Positions 51,991 through 64,000 of a stretch of 64,000 bases of DNA are shown in pieces. Source of the DNA: Ulota crispa (taxonomy: Eukaryota > Streptophyta > Bryopsida > Orthotrichales > Orthotrichaceae); NCBI GenBank assembly GCA_963920765.1, contig OY987242.1, positions 5,048,789 to 5,112,788 on the forward strand, written 5' to 3'. The notes beneath the pieces were generated by a model. That model was not told the origin of the DNA. It searched no databases and was given only the letters and a program-made list of their open reading frames with translations. The translations under genes and the position numbers were made by a program. Each line of letters opens with the position of its first letter. The first letter of the stretch is position 1.

Positions 51991-54900
51991 AGCCCAGATT
52001 GTTCTGTCGAGCCTGCCCCCCTTCAGGCCCTCGTCAGCTGCTTTCGGTGGAGGTCTTCTTCATGCTATAGCAGCTATACCGTGAGCGGGGATCCGTTAGA
52101 GCATCTCCTGCCACTCTCCAATTATAAAGAGCCTTGCAATTGAAATCTGTGCTTTTCAGAGGGGATGTGCTTTTCAGAGGGGATGGCAACTTGTATCCCA
52201 ACATTATAACTCACTAAATATATTTCCTATCAATCGCAAGTTAAGGAACTTTCAAAAGTTATAAATTAAGCATCTATACCTTAAAATCAAGTTGTTTGTT
52301 TGTTTGTTTGGATGTTTCTTTGTTTGTCTAAATGTTTCTTTGTTTGTCACATTGAAATCTCCTGGACCATGTGTCTCCCCGTTGCCTGCTTGGTACTGTT
52401 GGAAAGCTCTCGGTAAGGAGGGGTGCATGGGCTTGGTTTTGTGGCATTTGGACCTACGGTGAGAAAGTTATTAAGTTTCAAAGTTTTTCATGGATTAAAA
52501 TTTTAGAAAATTATGGATTGGCCAAAGACAAGTTACGTATAAAAATAGGATAGAGTATAAGTTTAACTTTAGTAAAATTTGGACGTCCATTGTAAAATAA
52601 AGTATAATACAAGTTTAACTGAAGTAAAGTACAAGTTTCACCAAGGGTGGTATGAAGAGATGGCATAGGGGGCATGGTGGAGTGGTTGAAAATTGGGCCA
52701 ATGGCACAGGGCCACACTAGTCATTTATTATGACAACTTGTTAATCTTCACAAAAAAAAATGTTTGTAGAGGGTTTAGTGACCTCTTCAAATATGACTTA
52801 TTTGAGAGGAGAATGTGTAAGGTAGAGGTTGACACACACTAGAAATGATTGCTTATCATCCAATAGCTAGGGAGAAGGGACAATTGGAGGGTGTCAAGTG
52901 ATACTCTTAGTTGTGAGTTATGATTTTTTGTCAAAATACTAAATTTTATCTAAAAACCATATATATAAAGTCCTATGATTATGCATATAAATTTTATTAC
53001 TTGAAAAACTTGCCATTTTTTTTATAGTTTTTTCATTGATTTTGAGCTTTGAATGGATTTTGCTCCTAAAATCTTGGGTGTAGCTCTCATGACTCATCAT
53101 TTTACGCTCACAAAATAGCATCATTTGTTTCAAAAACTCTTAGTACTTCTTGCTCTTGAAACCGGTTCCTCCTCGGTACCTACATCTCATTTTTCTTGTA
53201 GGAGAAGATGTATTGGATTAGGTTAGAAAAACCAAGAGCAAGTACATATCTAGATGCATTTTAAAATTGAATTAGATTAAAAATAGATTCTTTTGCAAGA
53301 ATGTTTCAACAATCATTGTAGAATGTTTAACTCTAGGACATTGACATTAGGGCAATCTTTTATGAAATCTACCAAATGACCTTTTATAGCATTTGCATAT
53401 AATATTCAAATGTTGTTTTTGGGCTTCAACTAGGTTTAAATGGCATTTTTTGTATGTGATCTAAAATTTAGTGCTTAGAAACAAAGTATCACAACAAGAA
53501 TTTATTTTGTTTGAAATGAACCTAAATCAAAAAACATGTGATTGTATACATTCAACATTAGGACACGCATGAGGATGGAGATGGAAAGGCAAGAGATTAG
53601 TATAGTGAGATCACTAATTAGCAAGCAATTTCTGCTTGATTTTCACATTGTGAGTGAATAGTGCTTGGTGTTTTGGTTAGATAAAAAACAAGAAAATTCT
53701 CAACTTAGACAAAATCCAAAAAAAAAGTTTGAAATTGTATTGGAAATTTGAAAGTGGGTAAAAATCAATAGCAATTATTTCTAAATCTAGGCCTTACTTT
53801 GGGGGGGTCACACCCCTTTACAATTGGATGCCACTTACAATAACTGGGTAATTAATGGGGGATATTTAGATTCTTTAAAGTAATTTTTTCCTCTCTTTCT
53901 TTTTCTAAAAAGCTACTTTAGTGTGTTTTAAGGTACCCTATGCTTATTTCTAAATGGTTATATGACCTAATTTTTCAATCCTTATTTTTTCTACAAATAC
54001 AAAAGTATCATAAAAAAAAATTATGTATATACAATGGGTTTATAAAAGACTTTGGCCTGCAAGAAAATAGCATAAGAATTCAACACATAGCAAGTCCCTA
54101 AAACCATACTTACAAAGCAGCCTTCCTAAACCCTAACTCATTCCTAAATATTTAGATTACCCTCAACCACATGCAAACTCAAGAAACGGCAAATGATGAG
54201 CTTTGAAGCACTAAACTCTAAAATGGAGAAGAAAAGAGGAAAGGAAGAAAACCAGGTAGAGGACAACATGTAAGTTTGAGCGTGAACCTGAGCTCTTATT
54301 GTCAAGAACTGCAAAAAGAACTAAGTGGTAATGCCAACGTCCACCACCATCGTTGGTGGAAGAAGATAAGAAATCCAACCTTGAACACGCCAACAAAGAA
54401 AACAAATCCAATCTTGAAAGCAAATTCCACAAAGCTCACACTCCTACGATTGCAAGTATAGTGCTGTGACAAAAATTATGTAAGGAAGATGAGAATCTTC
54501 AATTGTATAGCACCCTCGCCACCACTTTCAACGCGCTCAGATAATCCGAGGAGAGAAAAATTGCAAACAACAAGAAAGCAATCTCAAATATGAAAATCCT
54601 AAGTGCCAGCAAGAGCAACAGTAAGCTTAGCATAATAGCTTGTAAAGAAGCTAGCGTGTAAAGACTTCAATGTGCTCGCTAGTACAAACCCTACTCTCAA
54701 GATTCTACAACAATGCTAGTCTTTGCCAACATGCCTGACCCTTCTTCAATTATTCTATAGTCTATTGCTAAACCCTAAACTATTACAACCCAAAACCTGA
54801 ACAAAAAAACCATTTTTCATCCATATTGCTCATGAACTCTGAACCCTACACTCATCCTACTAAACTCTTTTAGGATAATCCTATAATTCCCACCTCCTTC

Positions 54901-56455
54901 TTTTTTCAACAATATTCTAAAATGGAGGATTATGCACTATCCTATTTTACATATAATGAAGCAAGACATATTTTTCCAAACCTGTGTTAAATCTAAAAAA
55001 GATATAAAATTTATCTCCAATGAATAAAATTGACCTTATTTTTTATCTCATGTAGTTTACTAAAAACTGGAAAGTGACACCCCCAAGAGCCTTACTTCCA
55101 CTAACCTAAAATTGAACATGCTGCATTGAATTTTGGACCTTGGTGGAACTACATGCCAACATGTTATGAAGTATGATGGAATAGAGTTAATCTTTGTTCT
55201 TGAATGATAGAAGATTAATGTTTCTTTCAAGGTCTATAAACAAGTTGTGTCAATTTCGATTATTAATTCTTTATAAGGTGTATTTTGGAACATTTTAATA
55301 AAGGCTTCAAGGATGAAATTTGCCATATAAGTCAATGAGGCTTATAAAGTTAAACCACTCTCAATAGACGCTTCATTCAAGCCAACGTCTCAAACTAGAG
55401 TTAACCTTTTTCTTATGTCAATTCCAAATTTTACAACCTCATTACCTTAAAATTTGCTACGTGACTAGTAGATGTTCTCAAAGAGTTCTACAAATCTTTA
55501 ATGATTTGAATGTATAGGTTTGAACTTTAAAGATTATTAACTTTGACCATTTTACAAATGAATGTTTTTTCATTTTATCTAGGCTTCAACAATATATTTC
55601 CATACAAGATATATTTTTAGCTTTTTTTTAAGAACATATGATTACTACTTGTTACGTTAGTATATGCAAGATTCAAAAAATTGCAATAGCTTTGTAACAA
55701 ATTCCATGCTACTGAACTAGTAATGGCTTGTTGTATTGAAAGTGTGCATTAAAATAAAGATTGTAACACATCAAGGTTGTAAATTGTAATTGAAAATCTT
55801 GAGTAAAAAGTGTGCGATTCCTTCTGTGAAAATAGGACTAGTGAAGTATTTATGTGCATTAGACATGCTATACTTGCAAAACTATGTATAAAATTATTAA
55901 AAAAAAATTCTCAGTGATTTGTCTTTATGTTCCAAATTCATTGGTAGCCAAGTTTATTAGTTGTTAAATAACAATTTCCATAAAATCTCATTTAATAGCT
56001 AGTGTAACATGGCCTATGCATTGGTGATTTTCCAAATGTTCCTCAACTCTGTTTTATAAACATACCCCTCAAATAAAAACATATTTTTTTAATACACAAC
56101 CCATTTTTAGAGAAACAATCTTCAAATTACCAAATTTTTGATACATTCAAATATACGCCTTTGCCCTTCTCACAAAATATAATACTAGTATACAGGCACA
56201 TGCTTTGTATGAATTGGACATGTATGGGTAATGCAACATTCAATTTTACAAAAAATAACATCACACAAATCAATTGGTCTAAAGTCTAACTGTAATGTAT
56301 TTTACAAAAAAGTCAATATCTCACAATTGATTTAGAATCTAATCTTGATGCATCACCATTTTGGTTCTTTTTTGGAAACCAAAAGTAGTAATTGCCCTCA
56401 TCACAATGCTCTTATTCTATACTTTGCTAGGGGGCATTTGGTGTTTTGTTGTTTT
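51991..56455. other. Gene-less AT-rich region
   Basis: Contains a weak third copy of the 27560-27760 repeat at about 52540-52640 and a short TTTGTTTG repeat near 52292-52340. No gene, RNA or intact element was recognised. Confidence 0.4.
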
Positions 56456-56640
56456 TCAAACGCATGGTTGGAGGGTGTTTGGTGTTCCATATTTGAAGCA
56501 TCTTTTATGTTTCAACTTCTACCAAAAAGTTCTAGAAGATTTTGGAAAAGAACATGGTTGGAGGGTGATTAGTGTTCTATATTTAGGGCATCCTTTATTG
56601 CTTTGACTTACACCCAAAAAGTTCTAGAAACTTCTAGAAA
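56456..56640. repeat. Imperfect tandem duplication (~95 bp x 2)
   Basis: Two adjacent copies share CATGGTTGGAGGGTG, then GTGTTC.ATATTT, CATC.TTTAT and AAAAAGTTCTAGAA. Non-coding. The overlapping frames here reflect the duplication. Confidence 0.75.
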
Positions 56641-58504
56641 AGGGCGCGGAGTCAGTAAGGGTTAGGCTCCCACTTAGTAATATATATAAAAATCAATTAA
56701 AATTAATTATGTAAATATGGAAAGTACAAAAATTGTATTTTTGAAAAGACATACATATAATTTATGAAACATCATGATTTGTGAAAACATCACATGATAG
56801 ATGAGAATGTGGTAGGTAAAATTTCTTCTAGGTCAACATATAATTAGTGACAAATGCAAAGTTAACTCAATAACATGTCAATCCTTAAGTGTTCACTAAG
56901 GTAACTAAGTAAGAGGCTCAAACTCCATTAGGGCACTAATTCCGCTCACCTCCCCACATGAACCCCACAAGTACATGCCTTATTCATAATCTTTCAGAAA
57001 TGTACAACAGACATACATTTGAGGAAGTGATCCATTTTAAAGCCCTATGACCTTTCCACTTCAAAATTTCATAACTAATTCCACATTGCTCTGAAATATA
57101 CAAAATAACTTGAGTTAGATGCCAAGTCCTCTTGTCTTTCAAGGAAAATTTACTGAAAAATATATCAATAAGTTCCACCTCCCCAAAATTCAGTTTCAGC
57201 TCTTAGATGGTCGGTTTACGAGGCTCTTACCTTACCACAAATGCAAAACTTTGGATATATGAACAATAAAAACCATTATGTATATGGTTGGAACATAACC
57301 AACCTTACAAAAACGTCACTTCGATAACAATGTTATGAATAATTAATTGCTTCTACGATATTGACAAGGTTAACTCAAAAAAGTTTAGAATAATCTAGAA
57401 TCAAATAACCAATGACATAATGAACATATACAGATTTATTGATGCAACAACTCCCAATATACCTTTATTTATTCCACGCAACTAAAAGCCAACATCATCT
57501 CTAAATCAATTGAACTTGTACACCATATGAGCATACTCATAGATTGTATGCACTCATCTATTCTCAATAACACTCACAAATAATTCTAGTAGACACTACA
57601 AATCAAGGGCTGGTACATCGGTTTCAAAAGACCCAAATTGTGAGCTTGTTCAGGACCCAACAAATATGCACCTGCACCAGCATTGCATAAGTTAGAGTCC
57701 TGGACCGATATAATCATAAGAATGGTATCATATTGTGTCTAAATATTGATATTTAAGTGCCAATGAAACCGCAGTAGGTATGAAATTTCCCATTACCACA
57801 ATTACTACTCACATTGCACCACTTTGCAAAAACTAGATACTTTGAGCAAGAATCAGAATTTTACTACGCAAATACCTTGCATTTGGGTACATATTCGGTG
57901 AAAGATCAAGGCAAACTACAATGTCTGCTCTTGTAGGCAAGGCAGTATGAAAATTTGATTAATGTAAATGAGACTAATATCACACTAGCACCACGTTTTG
58001 GGAAAACACGATTATGATCAGGCAGGTGTTCAATAACGTAATGCTGCACAAGTTAGTTACTTCCATTACTGAGCTTCGCACTAATGACTCTACCTTGTAC
58101 ACTACTTTAAGGAAGAGTTGAATTTGCAAAACACATTAATGAAGTAGTTCACAATAATTTTATTCAGTTCAATATATTTTAGATTACAATATTGAAATAC
58201 TATTTCAAAGTGTGACTCAAGTGACCAAAACTTCAAGGTGATTTTGCTAGCACGTCACTCAACTAGCAAATATGTGAAGGATGTCGCATTAGAAAAGCAC
58301 CACCACGGACCACTAAGGGATGACTTGAGTGTAGCAAATGGTTGTGATCAAATCCTACTTAGAGAAGAAGGTCAAGAGACGTACACATTTCCAAACTAAC
58401 TAAGAAAAAACTCACCCAAGTTAGTGATCTCACACTATTCAAAATTTTGCACTAATTCATGTAGCTTGACTGTGTACTAGTATTTACCTGTGAATGCACC
58501 TTGA
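56641..58504. other. Gene-less spacer downstream of the proline-rich gene
   Basis: AT-rich. The last few hundred bases should hold the 3' UTR of the minus-strand gene. Nothing else is recognised. Confidence 0.4.
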
Positions 58505-59077
58505 TCAGTAGCCTCCTGCAGGGGGAGTCGGATACACCGGAGAAGGCTGGTAGCCTGTGGCAGGAGGACTCGAGTACACCGGAGAAGGCTGGGAGCCAGT
58601 GGCAGGTGGAGTCGAGTACACCGGCGAAGGCTGATAGCCAGTGGCAGGGGGAGTCGAATATACTGGAGAAGGCTGATAGCCAGTGGCAGGGGGAGTCGAG
58701 TATACCGGAGAAGGCTGATAGTCAGTGGCAGGGGGAGACGAGTACACCGGAGAAGGCTGGTAAATGGGAGGAGAGATGTCACCAGAAGGCGGTCCGGGAG
58801 GGGACTGGTATTCCGGAGAGGGAGGCACGTAAGCCGCTGAAGGAGCTGGAGCCATGACGTCCGGAGGAACGTCGGAGGGAGCACCGTAAGGCTCCGGTGC
58901 TGGAACATCGTCTGCAGGCGGCGGTGGGCAGTCCCACCAGTGGTCGATCACCTTGCCCAGGTCCAGGTTCAGCAAAACTCTGCTCTCTACCGGCGCCACC
59001 ATGCCCAAGCTCAGAAGCATGGCTGCTGCCACCATGACTGCCATGGACATTGCTTGCACCGGCATCGTCTTCATCAT
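58505..59077 (-). CDS. Secreted Tyr/Pro-rich repeat protein (cell-wall type)
   Basis: Single-exon frame of 190 residues, starting at the MMKTMP methionine. The frame stays open upstream, but this start puts a typical signal peptide first: Lys3, hydrophobic residues about 13-28, likely cleavage near Ser32. After a short domain with WWDCPPPP come Pro-rich segments, and residues 106-190 are six repeats of the type YQPSPVYSTPPATG, ending AGGY. It lacks the SPPPP blocks of classical extensins but has Tyr and Pro spaced for hydroxylation and cross-linking. A structural wall role is inferred from composition. The repeats are nearly identical in DNA, so copy number probably varies. Antisense frames through the repeats are artefacts. 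Family is certain in type, not in name. Confidence 0.85.
   Translation of the reverse strand: MMKTMPVQAMSMAVMVAAAMLLSLGMVAPVESRVLLNLDLGKVIDHWWDCPPPPADDVPAPEPYGAPSDVPPDVMAPAPSAAYVPPSPEYQSPPGPPSGDISPPIYQPSPVYSSPPATDYQPSPVYSTPPATGYQPSPVYSTPPATGYQPSPVYSTPPATGSQPSPVYSSPPATGYQPSPVYPTPPAGGY
58508..58762 (-). repeat. 42-bp tandem repeats encoding the proline-rich domain
   Basis: Six units of 42 bp in frame with the coding sequence (14 residues each). They differ by few substitutions (Thr/Ser, Gly/Asp, Tyr/Ser), which indicates recent unequal exchange or slippage. Confidence 0.9.
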
Positions 59078-60374
59078 AACCGATGAAAATGGAAGGGAGA
59101 GAGAGGACGTGCTGTAGTGAGAGTGGGAGTGTAGTGGCTTCGAGAAGCAGGGGTTTATGTACCGGTTGATTAGAAACTTGGAAATCAATATAGAATGCTT
59201 ATGTGTTTAACTAAGTCGGCAAGGTTGATAGGAGTCTTAATTGGTAATTGCAGCCATGAGTAAGAGTTGTTGTGGCGCTGAAAGGTTGATCAATGCTGTA
59301 GGCTAGCTAACCCATCAGCTTTGATCAGGTCTGAATTATGGCTGTTTTCTTACGTTGGTGAAGTAGCTTACTAAGCCCTTAACTCCTTAAACGTATGAAC
59401 GTGCCACTCTGGCCTGTACAATGTAAGGTATTTTTTTATATTTGGAATGGATTCACATCTTTACTACATTTGAGATTAACAAATTAAGAAGTTGGGGGTA
59501 TAAATCAATGCTCTCCTTGTGAGCTATTTGAGATCCCATATTAAAACTTCTTGATGCTAATTATATGGCAATGTATCTTCTATGCCCTAAGGACATTCAA
59601 GGATTAAACAAAATTTTAGCTCTAGGGTAACTCCAAGAATTAGAGTAAGAATAAGAAGAAGATATAGAGGTTGGGCATGCTTGCATGGCCAATTACAATA
59701 TAGAGACAATCATGTGAGAAATTAATTGGAAACTTGAGTAAGAATCAAATGAATTTTCAAACTTTTTACATGCACATTATAAATAGAATATGGAAAAGTT
59801 TGATGTTGCAACTTGCAAGTAAGTACAATAAATAAATTGAGTTGAATTGAAGGACCCATGCTTAGATCACCACAACTAAGTGATATTCTTACACAACAAA
59901 AAGATTTTGAGATTGGTTGTGCTCATTACTGAGGCTTAGAGGTGTGGTTAATGTTAACTTTACATTGTTGATTGTTTGATGTTGGGGGAAGTCACTATGG
60001 GGCACTAATCCATTCACATGTATCCATTACTTATATTTGACCTTCTTGACAATATTCTTCTAGACTTTTAGGATTTTCTATACACTTACTGACCGCATTT
60101 ATTGAGCATTCGACATCAAAGAAAGAAAAAAGAAAAAAAAAACCGTAACGAAATGGACTAGAACTTGTCCTAACCCTCCATATTATTGTGCACTTGCGAT
60201 AGGAGAATGGAATTGAAATGCAAGGAAATTAGGAATGAAGTACAGAATTTGAAAATCTTAAGGCCACTATATATCATGGCTCAAACTCAATTCTGAGTTG
60301 GCTCAATTTGCATTAGATTGTCAATTGGGCCAAAATTTTACTTGGGCTCTAATATAATACTTGGGTCCTAGTTG
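59078..60374. other. Proline-rich gene promoter side and gene-less spacer
   Basis: The first several hundred bases are the 5' flank of the minus-strand gene. No regulatory motif is assigned with confidence. The remainder is AT-rich and featureless. Confidence 0.4.
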
Positions 60375-61026
60375 TTAACCCCTAAATGTTCAAGGCACCA
60401 CATTTTGGTGCCGACAATATTTTGAAGTTCAATAAAACTTAACTAAGCTGCTATTTTAGTATTTAGTATTTTAGAATTGTTCTTTTTGAAGTATAATTTT
60501 AGCATCAAAAATCCAAATTTGAAAACTATTGATTGTGAAATTTCTATTCAAGATTTTGTGCAACTGTGTCCACTACAATCTTGACTTTTTCAGTGTTGAG
60601 AGCTCATGAAAATGAGCCTCAAATACACTGGATCTTGGAGAAAAATTCACATTAGAAATTCAATTTAAAAAATTGTAAAAGAGATTTTGAAAAGCCGTAA
60701 ATGAATTGGAATTATATATGTTATGTCCTTTAAACTCATATTTTTTGGTGACCAACATTTTAGATTTAACATGTGAAAAGAGGATTGAAAGACTTCAAGT
60801 CATTTTTGTAATTTTAACACCCTCTTGGTCAAACGTTATAATCTTTCAATCCATAAATGGTATTGTTGTGTTTTCTTTTTCTATGTGATGTATAACATAT
60901 CTAGTTTGAATTTGTACAGTTACAATTTTAAAAAAATTAATACAACTTATCAAAATGTTGATTTTTTGTTTAATTTAGAGCAAATTCCTTGAAGCTCAAA
61001 AAATGCCTTAGGCATTTAGGGGTTAA
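60375..61026. mobile_element. piggyBac-like element of a third type (TTAA-flanked)
   Basis: TTAA is at 60375-60378 and 61023-61026. The ends CCCCTAAATG and CATTTAGGGG are exact inverted repeats. A subterminal stem-loop GGCACCA-CATTT-TGGTGCC lies at 60394-60412. At the right end AAATGCC-TTA-GGCATTT (61001-61017) overlaps the terminal repeat. The 652-bp element has no coding frame. The terminal bases resemble those of 3370-4313, but the interior differs. Confidence 0.7.
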
Positions 61027-61839
61027 CCCAATTTCAGATTAACAAATTGGGTCCATATTCTTGAATCAAGTTAATGAACTCTACTGAGAACTCTATTGAG
61101 TCAACTAATTCGACTTTAATTCAATTTGTGGTACCAAAACTTTGACACAAAGGCAACTATGTCATCAGTAAGATCAATTAGACCAACCCTCAACATAAAG
61201 CTTCAGGACCTAGTTGATGACCCCACAAAAACATGAGCAATCTCAACATCTCATAAACTCATTGGTTCATATTGGAGGTACTTGACTTGGACCAACAACT
61301 GAACCCTAATATAACGTGGCCCTTACTGAAGTATGCTATAGTTCAAAACCCCAATCACATGCCTCTCCTCTACTTTTGCATTTCAAATAATTTTTGTAAC
61401 ACTACAATTCAAAAATACAAAAATACAGAAAGATACAAAGTTTTACAAAATATAGAAAACTGAAAAATCTGTGCACGGAATTCAATGTCTCACGCGCTCC
61501 TTTGGAAAAGGTCTCATCTCCAGCATTCATTGATGAATTGGTCCAACGAACTTGGCGCAATTTAGCAACAATTAGGTACTGTAATCACAAGTGAAGATTG
61601 GTACGTATGTTTTATCAAAATTGCCTAATTTCTAATTTTCAATGAACTCTCTCCTCTTCAGGCGTCCTCAGTTTGGTTAGGATGAGGGGTACAGTAATAA
61701 TATAGTGAAGGTGGATTGAGTGCAACTGAAGAAAATTGTCCCCAATCCAACCGCGATGCCAGGCAAGAGGCTCACGGCCTGGGCACAAGAGTAGTTCTGA
61801 CCAACACTCAAAGGGAATTTGCAAAGTTTGGAGAGCTCA
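61027..61839. other. Gene-less spacer between two TTAA-type elements
   Basis: Short frames only. Nothing recognised. Confidence 0.4.
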
Positions 61840-62754
61840 ATAAAATTTTAAAGACCACACACATTTTCACAAAATCCATTAGAAATCGGGGTAGTAAACT
61901 TGGATGTGCATTTGAATCAATTATGGACCCAATTTCAATAATCCAACCCTACAAATGAGAAGTAGACCTTGTTTACTATAAAATATCAAAATCTCAATGA
62001 GATCTACTTTTGGAGATGAAATATTATAATGACTGAGTGAGTTGTAAGCAGGAATTCTCTAGTTTTCATGCTTGTGTGGTTTTGGATCTTACTGCTTTGT
62101 ACAAGCTTTACTTGAGAAGAGCCTTATATTTCTAGAAAGTTGGGTTTCCCACCTTTCCAATAAGATTAGTTTCACACAAAATGGATAAAAATAACAATCA
62201 CAAGGTGTAGCTAAGTGGACAAAAAGGGTCAAAAATCCCACTTTCTTTGCTACACAAAAATATTTTTACAAGAAACTAGATAAATGCTATGGAAAATTCA
62301 ATTGGTGAAAACAATAAAGAATTGGCCTTAAATGTAGGACAATTTTTTTTAAAGATGAAAAGATAGCATCATTTCAATAGATCTTCAAATACTACAATTA
62401 TATTACTACTGTATAGGAAACCAATACAAGCATATTTCTTGATCAATCTAAAATTTTTTAGGATAGCATAATTGAAATTTGGCATTCTTCTTGGATGTTT
62501 GATGTATTGTGTTGTTGCTTTGATCCATCTTTGACCAAATATGAATACACATTTTGAGGCCATACCATATAAAAACCATTATTTATGAACTCACATACAC
62601 GATTCCATTGCTGTTTTTTTGGTTGGATGCAAAATTCTTGTGATCACAAGCATTCTTCAAGACCAATTTCCAAATTGTTAAGCAATTTTACTCTGTACGC
62701 CAAAAATCACTCTGCTGAACCAAAATATGGTTTGGTGGTCTTTAAAGGGTTAAG
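61840..62754. mobile_element. Second copy of the 1551-2462 piggyBac-like family, decayed left end
   Basis: Similar by eye to 1551-2462 across nearly the full length and in the same orientation. The right end is intact (GTGGTCTTTAAAGGG followed by TTAA at 62751-62754). The left end has mutated to ATAAAATTTTAAAGACCAC (61840-61858) and lost the CCC. The subterminal stem survives as AACCA-AAATA-TGGTT (62719-62733). With its left end broken it is probably immobile. Confidence 0.75.
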
Positions 62755-63609
62755 GTAAGAGGTTTATAAATTGTGCATCTAAGGGAAAGAGGGACTTGTG
62801 AAGAAATAAAGGTAGCCTGAGAATTTGGAGACATTTTTGTAGAGAGTCAACAATGCTATGACTATTTTAATTGTAATTTTGTGAGTTGGGATGAATTAAC
62901 TACAATTTATCAAAACAAAAGGTGCATAGATAGCTATTCTTGATTGTAGGTAGTAGCATTCATGATTCAAAGGCAACTTGTAAATGGAGCATATGAGTCT
63001 TAAAAGCAACCACTACAAAGCTAAGAATGCTCCAATAAGGCTCTTAAAGCGTGTAAGCCCCCTTCCATATTCAAATTCTAAAACTATGATTGAAAACGCA
63101 TTTTCATTTACTTTAGCATGACGTATATCTAAATTTTACTCAAGAACAAATCTCAACACAATTATGACCAATAAACACACTAAGCGGTGGTTCATGTCAC
63201 TCTAGTATTCCTAAAACCATGCATGCACAAGTACAATTTCTGAACATAGAAACTCAAACCCATTTAAGAAGGTCTATGCACAATCTTCTCTAATCTTACC
63301 CAAACTGTTCAAAATGCGTGAGCACTTTTTGAGTAGATTACCTTAGTGTTAATGTGATTGGCAAGTGCAACTAATTCTTTGATATTTCCTTTTACAATTC
63401 TTTCATCCCTCTCGCAATAATCCTCTCCAACCACTTGTTCCCACATCCTTGGTAACTCCATAATTGGTTGTGCATCAAGGTTGCACACTCCTCAAGGAGA
63501 TTGTTATAGGAATTGCACATGTAATTGGACCCCCTCTAGCCTATTTTGCTCTTGCTTGTGCTTCTGTTGAGGGTGCATTTAGAAAGAAAAGGTAGGATTG
63601 TACACACAT
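62755..63609. other. Gene-less spacer
   Basis: AT-rich, with no gene, RNA or repeat recognised. Confidence 0.4.
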
Positions 63610-63739
63610 CACTATGGAAAAATCATGGTCAAATTTACAAAAAGTTGACAAAGATCGTGATCTAATCTACAAGATACTATAGATTAGGTCACAATCTTTG
63701 TCAACTTTTTGTAAATTTAACCATGGTTTTTGTGTAGTG
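63610..63739. mobile_element. 130-bp CACTA-type MITE with 3-bp target duplication
   Basis: Begins CACTATGGAAAAA and ends with the complement of CACTACACAAAAA. The two halves form an almost uninterrupted stem of about 60 bp around a 10-nt loop. CAT flanks both ends (63607-63609 and 63740-63742), matching the 3-bp duplication of CACTA (En/Spm) elements. The ends resemble the plant CACTA terminal consensus. No coding capacity. Confidence 0.85.
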
Positions 63740-63742
63740 CAT

Positions 63743-64000
63743 TAGTGGCTTTTAGAGCTAGTATTTTTGTTGGTAGACATAATTCTTGGGTAACACATGT
63801 CACCTCTAGATAAAAAACCAAAAAAGAAGTTTGGCACCTAGCTGAAACGTGTTTGTCCTTTTTGTGATAAGGAGAAAAAGTCAACAAAAGGAGTTTTAAA
63901 AATTCAATTTTTTAAAAAGATTTAATCCTTTCTCTAAAAAATTTGAAGTTTGAAATTGAGAAGTGAACCATCAATATGTTTGAATTTAGGTCATTTACAA
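63743..64000. other. Gene-less end of window
   Basis: AT-rich sequence; nothing recognised. Confidence 0.4.

Noticed and set aside
58501..58857. 118-codon plus-strand frame with repeated Trp-Gln-Gly-Glu-Ser peptides
   Set aside because: Antisense of the 42-bp repeats. The minus strand has the signal peptide and a stop consistent with a gene.

Overview
The window is nuclear DNA of a land plant: spliceosomal introns, a plant-type alpha-tubulin, a plant-type RAVE/DmX-like WD40 protein, a secreted Tyr/Pro-rich wall protein, and telo-box promoters. The low gene density, AT-rich spacers full of short inverted-repeat elements and a very GC-rich tubulin CDS would fit a bryophyte or other non-seed plant, but the species is an inference with low confidence. 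There is no bacterial, organellar or viral signal.

Layout. 1-8188: a large inverted repeat. Arms 1-477 and 7712-8188 are 476/477 identical, and the left arm is cut by the window edge. They flank a 7.2 kb spacer of non-autonomous transposons. 8346-9906 (-): alpha-tubulin, two exons, with its 3' flank running into the right arm. 10456-16446: gene-less, with MITEs, a C-rich minisatellite and dispersed repeats. 16882-23905 (+): a 16-exon, 690-residue TRM2/RlmD-type RNA (uracil-C5) methyltransferase. 23906-34400: AT-rich and gene-less, with a TA-flanked 80-bp hairpin, an (AT)n tract, dispersed repeats and possible coding relics. 34411-35327 (+): a small-RNA gene with a telo-box promoter, then U38 snoRNA, an unidentified box C/D snoRNA and U14 snoRNA, 34 nt apart. 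37805-51149 (-): a 17-exon, 2670-residue RAVE-subunit homologue (Rav1/DMXL/rabconnectin-3 alpha), reconstructed intact. 52000-58480: gene-less. 58505-59077 (-): secreted proline-rich protein with 14-residue repeats. 59200-64000: gene-less, with two TTAA-flanked elements and a CACTA MITE.

The genes do housekeeping jobs and show no operon-like logic: tubulin (microtubules), TRM2-like (5-methyluridine in RNA), U38 and U14 (rRNA methylation and 18S maturation), the RAVE subunit (V-ATPase assembly), and the proline-rich protein (cell wall).

The most unusual signal is a set of five short elements bounded by TTAA and starting CCC / ending GGG, the hallmark of piggyBac-type transposons. Three of them also carry an ACCA-N5-TGGT stem-loop near one end. 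The second is the palindromic duplication beside tubulin, which suggests a tail-to-tail second tubulin copy just left of the window. The third is the U38-X-U14 cluster. All exon joins were made by hand from splice motifs, reading frame and remembered family sequence, and none was checked by alignment software.
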